Shown here in pieces: positions 34,326 through 46,879 of a stretch of 64,000 nucleotides of DNA (positions are counted from its first letter, which is position 1; the number at the start of each line of letters is the position of its first letter). The DNA comes from Athripsodes cinereus (taxonomy: Eukaryota > Arthropoda > Insecta > Trichoptera > Leptoceridae), in the NCBI GenBank assembly GCA_947579605.1, contig OX388306.1, positions 2,542,001 to 2,606,000 of the forward strand, read 5' to 3'. Position numbers and translations under genes: made by a program. The notes beneath the pieces were generated by a model, which ran no database searches, was not told the DNA's origin, and was given only the letters and a program-made list of their open reading frames with translations.

Positions 34326-35227
34326 GCATTGAAAACTCCCTTCTTTAAAATATCAAAAGTTGGGAGACTTTTATTTATCCGCTCTTTAAAGCAAAATTTT
34401 GTCCTCACGGATTGGCCAGCTTAAACCTTGTGGTGGCGCCTTAAACAAGCGTTGCTCCAAGGTTGTGAAGATTCTAGTGTTATGAATAGGGGAATAATGT
34501 ACAATACAATTTATGTAAGTGGGATTGAAACAGAAATGGTATATTAATATTCCATGGAGTGAAACAGCAACTGTCTATTGCGTTGATATTGAATTTTAGA
34601 TCCTGAATTTTAAAAGAATTAGAAATGGGTTTCGTCTATGTTTATATGTCGATGATAACAAATCCGTTAAAAAAACATCATAATATTCAGTTAGTAGTCG
34701 CTGTATGTAGATACTACGTCAAGTAAAGCAGTCAATCATGTCTTCTAATGTCGCCATTTTGAAGTTGTTTTGATTGATGGCAACATTAGTCAAGTTGACA
34801 TCATTATGTTTAAGAGAGGCAAAACATAATAATGTATTACATATTCTAAAAAAGTAGGTAGGCACATGCTTACTTAGCAAACAGACAACTTGTTTTTAAG
34901 ACAGATTGGTAGATGGAAAATAATAAAAGTTATGAATTGGTAGGTATAGTCGAAAAGACATAAACCAGTCCAAGAGATGAACAACCACGAATCTTAAATA
35001 ACGCGAAACGCATTTGAATTTATGTCCATTTTAATCTGGTATCTCATTTGGTTAATCTTAAGAACGGTCAAAACTGTAAATGTTCGGTTCTTCTATTTGG
35101 AATCCTGTGAAAAATAGAACATTCCATTGAGTTCGTAAAATTTAATAATTAAGTCACTTTCCATACAAAAGGATACGGATCTAGGAAAAAGATTGAATAA
35201 CTAAGATATTATAAAGTGACCAATGCC

Positions 35228-35408
35228 CCTAGTCAAAACACATTTAAGCGTTACGTTTTCGTTCAAACAAGACGAGGTTGCGAGAACGCATCAATTTTCG
35301 TAGCTAAAATACACAAGTAACTACGAAAATATACACGTTCTCGCAAAGTCGTCAACGTTTGAACGAAAACGAAACGAAAACGTAACGCTTAAATGTGTTT
35401 TGACTAGG
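35228..35408. mobile_element. Palindromic MITE, family P, copy 1
   Basis: CCTAGTCAAAACACATTTAA at the left, inverted TTAAATGTGTTTTGACTAGG at the right. Pairing runs almost to the centre (GTTACGTTTTCGTT / AACGAAAACGTAAC; GAGAACG / CGTTCTC). A second copy is at 52059-52250. Target duplication not clear. Confidence 0.8.
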
Positions 35409-35611
35409 CCTACAGGTGAATGAGGCTGTTCAGAGTACTCCAGAGCATACCTATTTGACAAAGCCATGCATATAGCAAAGGATCAAAAATGTAAAGTTTG
35501 AAGATGTCAAAGCAAGAACAAGCTTTCATTTTCTACCACTTTATGACAATGGAAATAATGGAAAAGATTCCAAAATTTCTTACTATGAATGAGGTCAAAC
35601 GACAAAACTTG

Positions 35612-35778
35612 CTTTTCACTGTGTCGGTGTTTAGGTAGTAGAATTCCATTACAAAATTCAAATAAAAACAAATATTTTCTACTACTATAGATTGACAATG
35701 TACTAAAAAGACTTCTGTTTCGACAGTAAAACATATACCTAGTAGAAGAAAACCTTTGTTTTTTCATTTCGTTTCACA
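35612..35778. mobile_element. Hairpin element, family F
   Basis: CACTGTGTCGGTGTTTAGGT, AGTAGAATTCCATTAC, then TTTTCTACTACTATAGATTG with inverted TATACCTAGTAGAAGAAAA. The centre GACAATGTACTAAAAAGACT corresponds to the family centre in the 15400 copy. Confidence 0.55.
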
Positions 35779-37099
35779 ACTCTTGCGGTAACAAATCTTT
35801 AATTGAATTTTTCTCATTGTTTATATTTTCGGCATTAACTATATAATGATTTCTGGACATACCTATTGATATTGTTTAAGTAACTATGTATAAATTGTTA
35901 TATTTTATGAGCTTTTCGCTACCGTGGTTTCGATGGAGCATCCACCATTGACGACCGACTATCTAAAACTATTTTTTAAATAATAATTTGTCTCTCGCTG
36001 CATCAGAATAATATTAAAAATATTTTATGAAATATTAAATGTGGTAGCTGAGATAATTAATCTATTATTTCAATAATACAAGGGTGTGCATTAAATAAAA
36101 TAAAAACAAACCTACACAGGTGCTGTAATACATAATATTAATATTTAAAAAAAAAATAATGTAAAATACGGAGGCATCGACAGGTGTCAGAGCGACTAAT
36201 GCACCGATCAATCAAAAGTGCGGCTAGCGAAAACTTAAAGCTCCTAACAACAATACTAAACTTATTAGTAACTTACACAATCAATATTATAAAGGTGCTT
36301 CTCATATAAATATTGATAAAAAAATGTTTTATATAAATTTAATACATTGTTGCGCCTGTCTAACCTTGCAAGTTTTATATAAATAATGTAGATTGAGAGA
36401 AAACTGATACTTTTTTGGTTTGTTTTCAAATTTGACATTACAATTTTTAACAGGGATGTAAACTTTTATATTTAAAGTAATTTTGAAACTATTTACCTGC
36501 TGTCGGATAACAATTTTTTACAAAAAGGTAGTTCATATTAAAAAATTCACTCATTATTAGGTGAAATACACTGAGAAAAATACTAACGAAATTTCACAAC
36601 GAATCATTGGTACGTATTATCAGATTATTAACAACTAGCTTTTATAACCCGGCAACGCTCGGGTTTAAAAACAGATATTCATCCAAATATGTGAGTTAAA
36701 ACTACACAATCTTATTGAAAAAATGAACTTAAAATCTATTTAGCAGCAAAAAAGTACATGTCATAATAATAATCAGCTCTATGCGTGCCAAAATCATATA
36801 TACAATACATACAGTTTGTCAAAAAATAGTTGACAAATAATCGAGGGCGCTGTTATCTTTCACATTGTAGCCCTATTCAAACATTGATTGTGTAAAAACG
36901 AAACCTTGTAAGAGAACCTACTTTCACATTACATTCATCACTTGCAATTCTCACTCTTTCTATCAGTCTCTTTCCGTGCATACATTTAGTTGCTGACTCT
37001 TTTTATTATTCACTCTTTTAGTTCCAGACAAAAAAAAATCCTATAGCTAATAATAATAAGCTAGGACCTCTCCAAATAAATGGACTTTTTACATACATA

Positions 37100-37835
37100 C
37101 ATATATACCATCACGCCACTTCCCTCGCGGGGTAGGCAAAAAGGATTGAGCGCTTTTTCCTTCTATCCTTGCATACATCTTTCGCTTCCGTCACTGTCAT
37201 ACAATTTCTCATGCATGCTCTCCTGTTCAATGTGCTCAACACGTGACCGCCCTGTAGGATTTGATTTAAATGATCTTGCTTTTGAACCTCGGACGTCCAC
37301 GTCTCCGAGCACCATTCCTCTTAGCCAAATATATTTTCTTTGTCATTCTGTCCTCATTCATTCTTTCCACATGCCCAAACCATTGTAACATATTTATATT
37401 CATCCCTGTAACCACACCAACTTTCATTCCACATTCCTTTCGTAAATAACTATTACACACACAATCTCTCAGACCTTTACCACACATCCTTCTCAACGAT
37501 CTCATTTCTACCACTTTCATCCTTCTCTAAACATGTCCACGTCTCACTTGCATACATGAGTGTTGGCACTAAGATAGCAGAGTGCACTAACCATTTAGCT
37601 GTGGTAGATATGTTCCTATTTGCAATTATTGGTCGGATTGCACCATTTACCTTATTGCCAGCAACTTTTCTCCTTTCAATCGCTTTCACACTTCCCATCT
37701 CTCGTGAACAAACTATCCAAGTACACACATTCGTCAACTTGCTCTAACACTTCGTTGTCAATCATTACCTGTCATACTGTTCTCTCACTTCCTCTTTCAA
37801 AGACCATGACTTTGGACTTCTTTTACATGATAAAA
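37100..37835 (-). pseudogene. LINE-1 subfamily 2, C-terminal reverse-transcriptase region
   Basis: Minus-strand pieces include LVHSAILVPTLMYASETWTC, NMLQWFGHVERMNEDRMTKK and NGARRRGRPRFK; upstream pieces near 37750-37830 read VLEQVDECVYLDSLFTRDG. At least three frame breaks. Subfamily 2 (RNGARRRGRPR) is shared with 63165-63450; subfamily 1 (RRGVRKRGRPR) is at 8105, 45240 and 53335. Confidence 0.85.
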
Positions 37836-38068
37836 TCATTTAATAAATACTTAGCATTTTCACCTTCAGAAGCATATACTGGTTAAATGGCTGCATAATG
37901 ATAGACATCATCTAACTAAGGATATCCTCACAATTACACATCCATGAAAATATGCTGTTAACTGTAATATTTTACATTAAAGGGAAAATAAAACAGACTC
38001 GTAATTATAATATAAAACTATTTAATAAAAACAGTAAAATAAATATAAGAAATATGTAGTGTAACATT

Positions 38069-38195
38069 CGACAGTGGACCGGTGTCAGAACCGTGGAGGA
38101 GCTGTTTCGCGCCGCCCAGGACAGAGAAGCTTTCTCCCAAATGGTCGTCAACGTCGGGGGGACCCGGCAAGACACATGAAGAAGAAGAAGAAGTG
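38069..38195 (+). pseudogene. LINE C-terminal tail with (GAA)n end
   Basis: + frame reads QWTGVRTVEELFRAAQDREA, FSQMVVNVGG and stops at TGA near 38179, followed by GAAGAAGAAGAAGAAG. Known: an ..L...A.DR..F..MV..V ending with a triplet tail is typical of RTE/Jockey-like LINEs. About 120 bp remain; the frame is clean, so insertion may be fairly recent. Confidence 0.65.
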
Positions 38196-38936
38196 TAATA
38201 CAAATGCACTTTTTGGCGAATGGAGTAGATATCAAAATCATCCTGGACGGCCTTCCCTATGTTTTCTTTTATAATTCTTCTTATAGAACTCACAGATAAT
38301 CCAGAAAGAAAAGAACATTGAAATTCATCAGCAATACAGTAATTTAACTTCCTAGAAACACGGGATTGTCATATAAGTGAGTCATCGAGACATTCCATAC
38401 ACAATCATTTAATGATGCATTATTATTAAGCATCTGAGACATTCACTTCAGCTTTTTATTTAGCTTATTCTAATATTCGGTAAAATAATTTGCCTTTTTA
38501 AGTAAATTCATTACATTAAATATATTTTAAGAAGGCACAGAATTGAATAGTAATCTTGTAATAGAAATACAATTAAGAGTCGTCAAACATAAAAAAAATA
38601 CAATTTAAAATATTAAGACAGTGCTTACCAGTCAAATCAATGTTTTTTGGAAAACATTGTTAATCTACCAGCGTAGTTTTTGAGCTTCAAACTCCGCTTA
38701 ACACTGGGAATATTTCTTGAAAACATTTTTTTTAGATACACTACGTATTGTTTTATTCAGTTTTATATTTTTAAAGTCTTTTAAAATCAAAACAAAGTCA
38801 AAAAAATTTACCGGATCACCAAACGCTATACAATTGACAGATCGGACAGTGTTGCCAGTGTAACTAATTTGTGTTTTATCATCGGTACAAATATCTGTTG
38901 CATTAGAAAAAAAGGGAATCGTGAGAAAATAATTAT

Positions 38937-39418
38937 TCTAAAGTAGCATTCACATTGCTTCACACTGGATGATCATTCAGAGTGTCAGGGTCAAACCTGT
39001 TCATCGAAAGTGAACACGTCTGTTCACATTTGTTCATCCTATGCTCTCACTGCCATGTCAACACTTTCAGTCATGTTGTATTTTGACATATTTTCGTACA
39101 AAAATATAATTAAATAAATAAAAAAATGAAAAAAAGCCCTTAAAACAAATCAATATAGTTCTCGACTGCATAATAATTTTGTATATGATTCTGACATTCT
39201 ATACAAATTCATAGAGAATAAAACAAAAAATAAGATAAAATTTGTTTATGGTCGTTTCAGTGAAAGGTCCTTTCATCGAAATTATGACGGGCTGTTATCG
39301 CTTTCATCCGTCATCGCTAGTGATCATTATTGATGAAACGCCCGTTCACACCTTTTTATCTTGGAGGTTCATCCGGAGTGATCACTGAAAGTGAACAAAT
39401 GTGAACGACCCTTTAGAA
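38937..39418. mobile_element. MITE with imperfect TIRs, hAT-like look
   Basis: CTAAAGTAGCATTCACATTG (left) and, inverted, CTAAAGGGTCGTTCACATTT (right) are followed by GTTCAC/GATCAC-rich subterminal sequence on both sides (TGTTCATCGAAAGTGAACA; GATCACTGAAAGTGAACAAA). No open frame. Target duplication unclear, so superfamily is a guess. Confidence 0.5.
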
Positions 39419-39462
39419 AACTGACGATATTTATTCCTATACTATTTCGAAAATTTAGCGAT

Positions 39463-39473
39463 GGGGGGGGGGG
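39463..39473 (+). repeat. Eleven-base G tract
   Basis: Uninterrupted G11, unusual in such AT-rich DNA; possibly length-polymorphic or a sequencing artefact. Confidence 0.8.
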
Positions 39474-39527
39474 TAGAAATTGAAATATGAAACAGAATTG
39501 TGAACAGTATGATTTATATCATTTTTG

Positions 39528-39842
39528 GGTAGATGGCGCTCTTGTAGCTGACTGAACCCATAACTTCTCCAATTTTTTAATCAAATATAATAGTTTATCG
39601 ATTAAGTTTTTATTTATTTTTATTTTCCGACCAAAATAAAGTGTTTTTTTTATTTGATAGTTTTGTTTTTTGTGTTTGTTTCTTAAAATTAAGTGATAAA
39701 TTTTAATAAAATTAAATCTAATACCTAAAATTTGTGACAATAAAAATAGTTTACATGATTTGTATTTTAAGAGTAATAAAAATAAATTAAAGTGACAAAT
39801 AATATTGTAAATGCGCTCTTGAGGTGATTTCATTACAAAAAC
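39528..39842 (-). mobile_element. Dispersed non-coding repeat X, copy 2
   Basis: Inverse of 25845-26155: GGGTAGATGGCGCTCTTGTA, GAACCCATAACTTCTCC, then AAATTTGTGACAATAAAA and GTAAATGCGCTCTTGAGGTG. The ends are more conserved than the A+T-rich middle. Confidence 0.65.
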
Positions 39843-40542
39843 AGCGCAATATAAGTGATCTAATAATAATCATGTTGGAGTAAAAATTATATGTGCGGTA
39901 TTTTCTTGGCAAAATGCAGGTAATTTTGGTCACACAATCTGGCAACCCTGATTTTGACACTTAGTATCTCTATGCTTATTATGACAGTTTTGAATTGTTT
40001 ACGTTTAGTGTTAGAAATTCTATAATTATTTTGAATTTAGAATACTTTCATGAAATTTAAAATTACTGCAAACCATACAATAATAATTTTATTATACGAA
40101 AGTACAAATCGCGGACATTATTCTTTATTTGAAATGTAATTATATTCCTAAAAAATAGATGTAACGCAAATAATGCTTTAGAGCCACAAATTTCTTTTCA
40201 GAGTGAGTCATAAAACAGAATTATAAAGTTGGTATGCAATTCTAACAATTATCTTTATCAATAGACAGTATCTTAATATCTAAATTTTGAAAATCTTATG
40301 TTTTTAGATGCATGTTTTGAATAAATGAAATACTTCTAATGAAACAGATTGATGCAAGCATAATATTGAAATGATATCCTTTACAAAAGTGCCTAACTAC
40401 CATTATGTTAAATGCAAGTTTTAGAAATGTTATCTATGGCTTGGTATAGTTATATTATATGATGACATTATATTATGAGATAATTAAGAATGATGCATCT
40501 CACACCCTTTTCTGTGATTGTTATAACAGATAACTTTATTTA

Positions 40543-40860
40543 GAAATTAAAAGAAACTCAGAATATCCTTCAATAAAATAAGAACACATATAAATAGTAT
40601 TGTTGTAGATATGAGTTTTTTTATTTTATTTTGATGTTTACCTTACTTTGACAAAAGAACATTGAAGCATCATTGAATTAGTTCTGTGTTTTTGATATTA
40701 TTGGTAACCATATTTTGAAATAAAAAGAAACTGAATATCAACAATAAAATAAGAACACATATTAATAGCATGGTCGTAGATATATGAGATTTTTAGTGAT
40801 TTTCAAGTTTACCAAACATCGACAAAAGATCGTTGATACATCATCATTTATAAATTAAAT
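40543..40860. repeat. Diverged tandem duplication, about 174-bp unit
   Basis: GAAATTAAAAGAAACTCAGA...AATAAAATAAGAACACATAT...GACAAAAGAACATTGAAGCA recurs 174 bp later as GAAATAAAAAGAAACTGAAT...AATAAAATAAGAACACATAT...GACAAAAGATCGTTGATACA. Confidence 0.75.
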
Positions 40861-41569
40861 CTTTATAAAAGTATACATATTAAATGTTTTCAGCTCGCCT
40901 ACTGGATGATACATATCGTACAGAGGACATAAAAGTCAAAAAACAAACAAACTAATGAACTGATGTACCAACCAAAATATTAATGTATTGGATTCTATGT
41001 CATTCATGTCGGCCATTATGAAATTAGCCCAAGATGTCAAAAATATGCAATTTTAACTTGCATAATTCAGGAGTTTTTATCATAATCAAACACAACAATT
41101 TATAACCAAAATAATCCCCAAATGTTTAGTTTCAGTACTGATGTATTTCGCGTCACATCCATTGTGAAATTAATTCAGTACACTGAAAAATGTTCGACCA
41201 TGAATATTGCTACTTACAAAAACTTTCATAGATTTTTCCATACAAATTTTCTTATTATAATTTCTTTATCAATACATAAGATATTTTAAATGTTTTTAGC
41301 CTTGAACGTGCCCAGGAGATGAGACCTCGTATAGAGTGTATTATTTTACTTCTGTCTTTCCTTATTTCAGAGTCCATAAAGGACATACGCACATACGAAC
41401 CGACTCAAATATTTATGTGTGGATTTGTTTGCGAAAAGTTATTATTATAGATTCGTACTAATGAATCGTTTGTACTATCTCTGGTCCTAATCTGATTTGA
41501 AATTTCGTCAGTATTTTTCTCAGTGTATGCTTATTTATTCTTATTGACTCGTAGTTTAACAGGTACTTT

Positions 41570-41760
41570 TTCCCATGGAGTCCCAGAAAAAGAATAGTTC
41601 TTCCAATCTTTCGAGTCTCATGTAGAAAAAAGGTGTTCGTGAAATCTCACGTATAAGACAATTGACATCTACAATACAACGATGAGTTATGCCACCATCC
41701 TGAATATTTTATTTTTTATTGACACGGCTTATCAAATGTGGGAAATCCCGTGGTTGTATG
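41570..41760 (+). mobile_element. SINE-like family A, internally deleted
   Basis: TTCCCATGGAGTCCCAGAAA, CCACCATCCTGAATATTTTA, TTTTTTATTGACACGGC and ATGTGGGAAATCCCGTG. The block between the central part and the 3' hairpin is shortened. Confidence 0.6.
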
Positions 41761-42680
41761 AATGAATATGAGAATTTCAACATAACACAGCTTGAATACA
41801 TCAACTTTGCTACCATTAGATACAGCTTTCGGAAGAAATAAGTTTATAATAGAGATATCTCAAAATTACACCAACCTCCGCTATAAAAACAAATGTTATA
41901 GTTTATAATGACTACTTTTTATAATAAAAACAATTAAATTCACATAAATGAAACATCATTCTAAAAATATTAATAATAACCTCTTCACTACCAAAACAGT
42001 AGAACCGGTAGTCCTACAAGTAGAATACTAAAAGTCACGGTCAAACAAAGAAACATGACAAAAAAAATTGGGTCCAATTTTACCTGAATCAAAATCTATC
42101 ATACATACACGATAATGTGTTGTTGTTGGACTATCTATCTACTCGTGTTACTATTCTCAGCAATAAGGATAAAAATAATAATAATAATTGATATAAAGTA
42201 GCTGTTTGATATACTATTGTCAAAATCCAGAAAGTTAAAAAAAATGCGTTAATTAATATTTTAATTCGTTCATTTGTATGTGTAAGTGTGTATACGTGCA
42301 TCTTTTATATAGACTCATATTTTGTTTAATTTATTATTGAAAAAATATTCGCGACGCTTTGATGTGGAAGAAATTCTAAACATATTTTTTTATGTTATTT
42401 TATACTTTTTGCGTTTTATCATCATTACATAACAAAATCAACAAATCAATTTATATAAAAAAATAATGATATTCTGTGGGGAGATTATCACTGTATTAGT
42501 GATTTCTTCCATCTAACCACGTCATATTAAATCAAAACACATACAACAACAAAAAATCACAAAGAATAAGCAAAATCGTTATATTAACCAAAAATAGAAA
42601 TAAAAATAACAGTCCACACACCCAACAATCTTAAAGGATTGAGAATTATAGGATTTGGAATGGGAATAAGGCATATGTAT

Positions 42681-42730
42681 AAAATTAATTTAAATTACCT
42701 ATTACAAAATTAATTTAAATTACCTATTAC
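42681..42730. repeat. Perfect 25-bp tandem duplication
   Basis: AAAATTAATTTAAATTACCT plus ATTAC occurs twice back to back. Confidence 0.9.
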
Positions 42731-43829
42731 GTATTACAAAACAGATTTGGAATGGAGCCTGTCATTTGATGAAAATAGAGAGATATGATTTTTTATCCAT
42801 ATTTTCTCTAAAACACTTAATATTTTTATTTCATAGTATCGTCAGAAATAAATTAGCAATATTCACGTCATGATACAACTAGTATGTTATTTTGTTTTCC
42901 AGTTTTGAAAATGGAATAAATTTTCATAATTTTAAATTTGCCAAAGGCATTATTCACTAGTTATTAGTTCTTTACCTTTAAAAACAGGAACAATTTTTCA
43001 ATGTGAAATTCTAGTTTCAATAAATAGTTGTGTGCAAGAAGAATTATGAACACATTTGAAAAAATTGGATTCCATTAATTTTCAAAATTATACTTCGAGC
43101 AATCATCGGGTATAAAATCTAGTAAAAAAATTACAATACAATAACAATATTACAAAATATCATCAAAGCGTTGGTAGGTACTAAACAAAAAGTCAATTAC
43201 ATTGTTTCAATATTAAAACTTGTGGTTTAAAGTTAAACCGCAACTTTTGATAAATCCCTTTTGTTGCTACGTGATACGTTTGATAATAATCTTACAGTGT
43301 TGCCATATTATTCTTAATAATCTCTCAAAGGATCAAATGTGGTAGGCATAAAAAGGCAAAGGCATAAAAAATGGTATTTTTACCTGTGGTCACCCTTTTT
43401 TGTTTTGTTTTGTTTTCGAATGCGATAAACTTTTTTTCTGTTGTTGTTATGTTAGAATAAACATATTGTCTACTTTGATTATATTAATATTAAATAAACT
43501 TGAAAAATATTTTTTTTTATCTATGTAGATATCTTTATGATATTATGACTACTAAAATAAAATTTGATTTTTAAGACAAGCTGAAGCGAAGCGGATAGAA
43601 GAAAGGTATTAGTTAGAGGCCTACTGTGTAGATATAAGGGTTATATCATGAGTCACCATCGAACGCCCTTAGCGTTCCGTCTGGGAACATATAGAGACAA
43701 TCAACATAATTTTCCATTACGAGAATTTTCATATTGACAAATGTTTTTAAGCTTGTTGGATGAAGTTTTCACCTGGAAAATATTATGCCTATTGTATTAT
43801 CCTTAAATCATTATTTATATACCTGTGAA

Positions 43830-44062
43830 GAATTGGTTTTTCACACTTTTACGAATGTTTTGGAGTGTCCTGTAAAAAGTAGTGAATCGGGAAATAAATA
43901 TTTTTAAATCTTAAAATCAGTGATAAAGTTTGGCACCCACCCTGCATGTCTTATTTTTTTGTTGACCCAGAGATGAAAGCTTGCATATTTATAACGTGCA
44001 ACTGGTATGATGGCTACCTACCTTGTGGCATATTATGCTGTGATGGTATATTGGTAAGTATG
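43830..44062 (+). mobile_element. SINE-like family A, near full length
   Basis: GAAGAATTGGTTTTTCACAC, TGGAGTGTCCTGTAAAAAGT, CCACCCTGCATGTCTTATTT, GAAAGCTTGCATATTTATAA, ATGGCTACCTACCTTGTGG and GCTGTGATGGTATATTGG. Confidence 0.7.
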
Positions 44063-44126
44063 TAGTTATTTAATCAATTAAACATTCTTAATATTCTTAG
44101 TAGGTACCTAGTGTTATTTATTACAC

Positions 44127-44177
44127 GCAGTCTGTTGGCAACCCCATTTGTGAAAAATGTCGTGATGGTATTACATA
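44127..44177 (+). mobile_element. SINE-like family A, 3' fragment
   Basis: CAGTCTGTTGGCAACCCCAT and TGTCGTGATGGTATTACA match the 3' end. Confidence 0.55.
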
Positions 44178-44929
44178 ATGAATGAAATACGTATTATTTT
44201 ATATGTGTAAAACTCTCCTTTACTGTATATTGTTCCTATGACATCAATTTTCGAATATGCCAAGAAAATATAAAAGGAAAACTTTTCTTTATGTATCTTA
44301 GAAAAAAAAATACACTCGATGATTTCTCAATGTTAAAACGTGTCCGTCCTGGACGTAATGATATATTTGAATAATAATACTATTTTAATTTAATATATCT
44401 CACACACCTGCTTTGTAAAGTTATTACTGCAAAAAATATTTACGACAAATAAAACGGAAGTTCGTTCAACACAACATAAAACAATTTCGCAGCAATTTGT
44501 TTCATAATAATTAAAAATATCTATGTTCTACATATTTAAAAAAATAAAATATTAATTGTACAGGATATTACAAATATAACATATAATAATTTATTAACTA
44601 CATGATATTAAATTTTGTTTTAGCAACTAGCATTTGTTTTTATTAAATGAAACAAATGAGTTCGTTTGGAATTATTAACAAATTATTATTGTAATGATCA
44701 TATTGACATAATGTTGCTGTAATATACTGTTAACTGTTTCTGTTAAATGATTGTTAACATGTTTCTTAACTAGCAACATAATATTTAACATAACTAAGTT
44801 ACATTGGATTATATAATATTTTATGAGTTATTGGTGTATTACTTGTTCAAACATAAGTCACAAACACTAACCCAATAGACAGGTAACACAGTACATTATT
44901 TTTAGGATTAAATGAAAATATTTACATAA

Positions 44930-45005
44930 GTTATATATAATGAGTTACAATCCATTGGATTGGTCTGCAACGAGTTTTGTCTTTCTTCTCCATTCCTCCC
45001 TATTC
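44930..45005 (-). pseudogene. LINE-2 3' end
   Basis: AATGAGTTACAATCCATTGG, TCTGCAACGAG and CTTCTCCATTCCTCCC are the inverse of the LINE-2 terminus at 60840-60912 (encoding REEWRRKF, VADQSNGL, stop). Only the last 25 codons remain. Confidence 0.65.
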
Positions 45006-45024
45006 TTAGTTTAGATGAAATCGA

Positions 45025-45150
45025 ATGCATATGTGGAACTGCGATGTTTCCCATGAGGATGCACTCGACAGAACCAAATGGCGAAACAAAACAAGAAAAG
45101 CAGGCCCCCACCACCATGTGGGACTAATAATTGCCCAAAGAGAAGAAGAT
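45025..45150 (+). pseudogene. LINE-3 C-terminal tail
   Basis: + frame reads NCDVSHEDALDRTKWRNKTR, KAGPHHHVG. Known: DALDR.KWR...RKADP is the last segment of several insect LINE ORFs. Butted against an inverted LINE-2 end at its left. Confidence 0.6.
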
Positions 45151-45239
45151 GAAAGCCATATAAAACAGAAATGGCAAATAATAAATGTACATATAAAAAT
45201 AATATAATATTTTAAGTACATAAAAATACAGGTATTATA

Positions 45240-45690
45240 GTTTTCGAATAGATAGCTTTTGAAAGAGGACGAAAGTGGAATAAATGCTGTGGAGATGCAT
45301 TCAATTGGTAAAATGTTGCGGGATTAAGTGAAGAATGAGGATATTGTGAGAATGAGCGGATGTGAGAGGAGTGTTGTGTATAGAATGAGTGTAAATAAGT
45401 TAGGATGGTTTGAAAATGTTGAGCGAATGCACGGTGAAAGGACAACGAAGAGGATGTATCTATCTGAAAGAAGGGGTGTAAGGAGCACGGACGTCCAAGA
45501 ACTATGTGGCTTGAGCACGTGGATCAAATTCTAAAGGACGACGGGTGCGTACTGAGTAAGAGAAATAGGCGTGCATGTGTGAGAAATTGGATGAATGTAA
45601 AGGAAGCGAAAGAAGTGTGTAAGGATAAATCTCTGCCTACCCCATCTGGGACACGGTGTGAGGGTATAGTAGTTATAGTAGTTTTGAAGG
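45240..45690 (+). pseudogene. LINE-1 subfamily 1, 3' portion
   Basis: + strand: MKNEDIVRMSGCERSVVYRM, SVNKLGWFENVERMHGERTT, SERRGVR, then in another frame LEHVDQILKDDGCVLSKRNR and NWMNVKEAKEVCKDKS. Ends with CACGGTGTGAGGGTATAGTA and TAG repeats. The only + strand copy of this LINE; at least one frameshift near 45495. Confidence 0.8.
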
Positions 45691-46054
45691 AATGAAACAT
45701 ATTGATGTAGAAATTATAAATATACGATCACCCAAACGAGACCCATATTACGAGTAGGTACACAGTAAATTGTATCTAGATGTAAATCTACGTTGCGAGC
45801 AATTTCACTTCAAAGCTGCAATAAATAATATTAATACGAATACATAAAAAATGCATCCAGCTAAATACAAATTAGTAAATATTAACTTAATATAGATTAC
45901 ATATAGCCGTGGATCATGCAAATACCACAAGTCACTAATAATATAACATTAAGCTCTCGAATGTCATTCTCAAAATATTCACACCTTTACTTAGATACCT
46001 ACATTCATTCGTAAATTAATAAATTATTGTTGTCTGCATTACTACCACATAATA

Positions 46055-46577
46055 CAGTGGTACCTCGACATAACATGAGTTTAATTCATTCCGCAACCTT
46101 GCTCGTCTTTCAAAATACTGGTATCTCAAAGCAAATTTCCCCATTGAAATTAATTGAACTGCCATTAATCCGTTCCAGCCCCCAAAATGTCATCCCAGTT
46201 ATTTTTGTTACGTGTTTTTCAATAAGAAAAATGTATTTATAAATGACAAATACTGTACAAAAACATATTAAGAGAGAATGTAAAGAAATTAACTAGATTT
46301 ATAAAGTGTTACTTTCGCTTAATTTTCCTCACTGCTTTTCTCTTCACTAGTCTTTGCCTTTTTCGCCACGCTTTTCTCACTTTCACCCGTTGGCCGTTTA
46401 AAAAAAGAAACATGTCCAAGGAGGTTTGTTTTTTCTCCCTTTCAGAATGTTTCAGAAATGAGTTAGGCATTTAGTGTCATTAAATCGCTTGTATTTCAAA
46501 GCAAAAAATCGCTCGCTTGACGGCTCGTATCTCAAAAAAATCGTATTTTGGGGCACTCGTATGTCAAGGTACCACTA
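46055..46577. mobile_element. mariner/pogo-type MITE
   Basis: TA target bases at 46053-46054 and 46578-46579 flank inverted ends CAGTGGTACCTCGACATAAC (left) and GTATGTCAAGGTACCACTA (right). Known: TA duplication and CAGTGGTACCT-type ends occur in pogo/Tigger-like Tc1/mariner elements. 523 bp, no transposase frame. Confidence 0.8.
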
Positions 46578-46879
46578 TATTGTTATTTACACACAAGGAC
46601 CTTTTATAAGTAGTGTATAATAATATATCGCAACTTAATTTTAATTTTATTTATACTTTTAAAGTCGCACACCTTTCAAATTAACTAACTATTCATAGGT
46701 ACCTACGAATAAAATATTATTATTCTTTATACTTTGTGCTCTATAATCTACTCGCTTATTATTGTTATTAATATTGCAAGACGTAATCTACGTATTAAGC
46801 TTAGCGTTATCTTGTTTATATTGTCACAACCCGACGTTGCCTGAATTGTCATATAAAATGAAAACTTCTGGAAATATTA

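Larger units (their letters stand above)
36567..41527. mobile_element. Composite segment bracketed by TA-flanked inverted repeats
   Basis: TACACTGAGAAAAATACTAA at 36567 and its inverse TCAGTATTTTTCTCAGTGTA ending at 41527 form about 29-bp terminal repeats with one mismatch; similarity continues inward (ACGAATCATTGGTACG against ACGATTCATTAGTACG). TA at both ends suggests a Tc1/mariner-type insertion. The 4.96-kb interior contains LINE-1, another LINE tail, a MITE and a repeat X copy, all probably later insertions. No transposase frame recognised. Confidence 0.55.

Noticed and set aside
36497..36567. Minus-strand exon-like stretch with donor GTAAAT
   Set aside because: The only acceptor falls in the terminal repeat of the 36.6-41.5 kb segment, and the frame is short and AT-rich.
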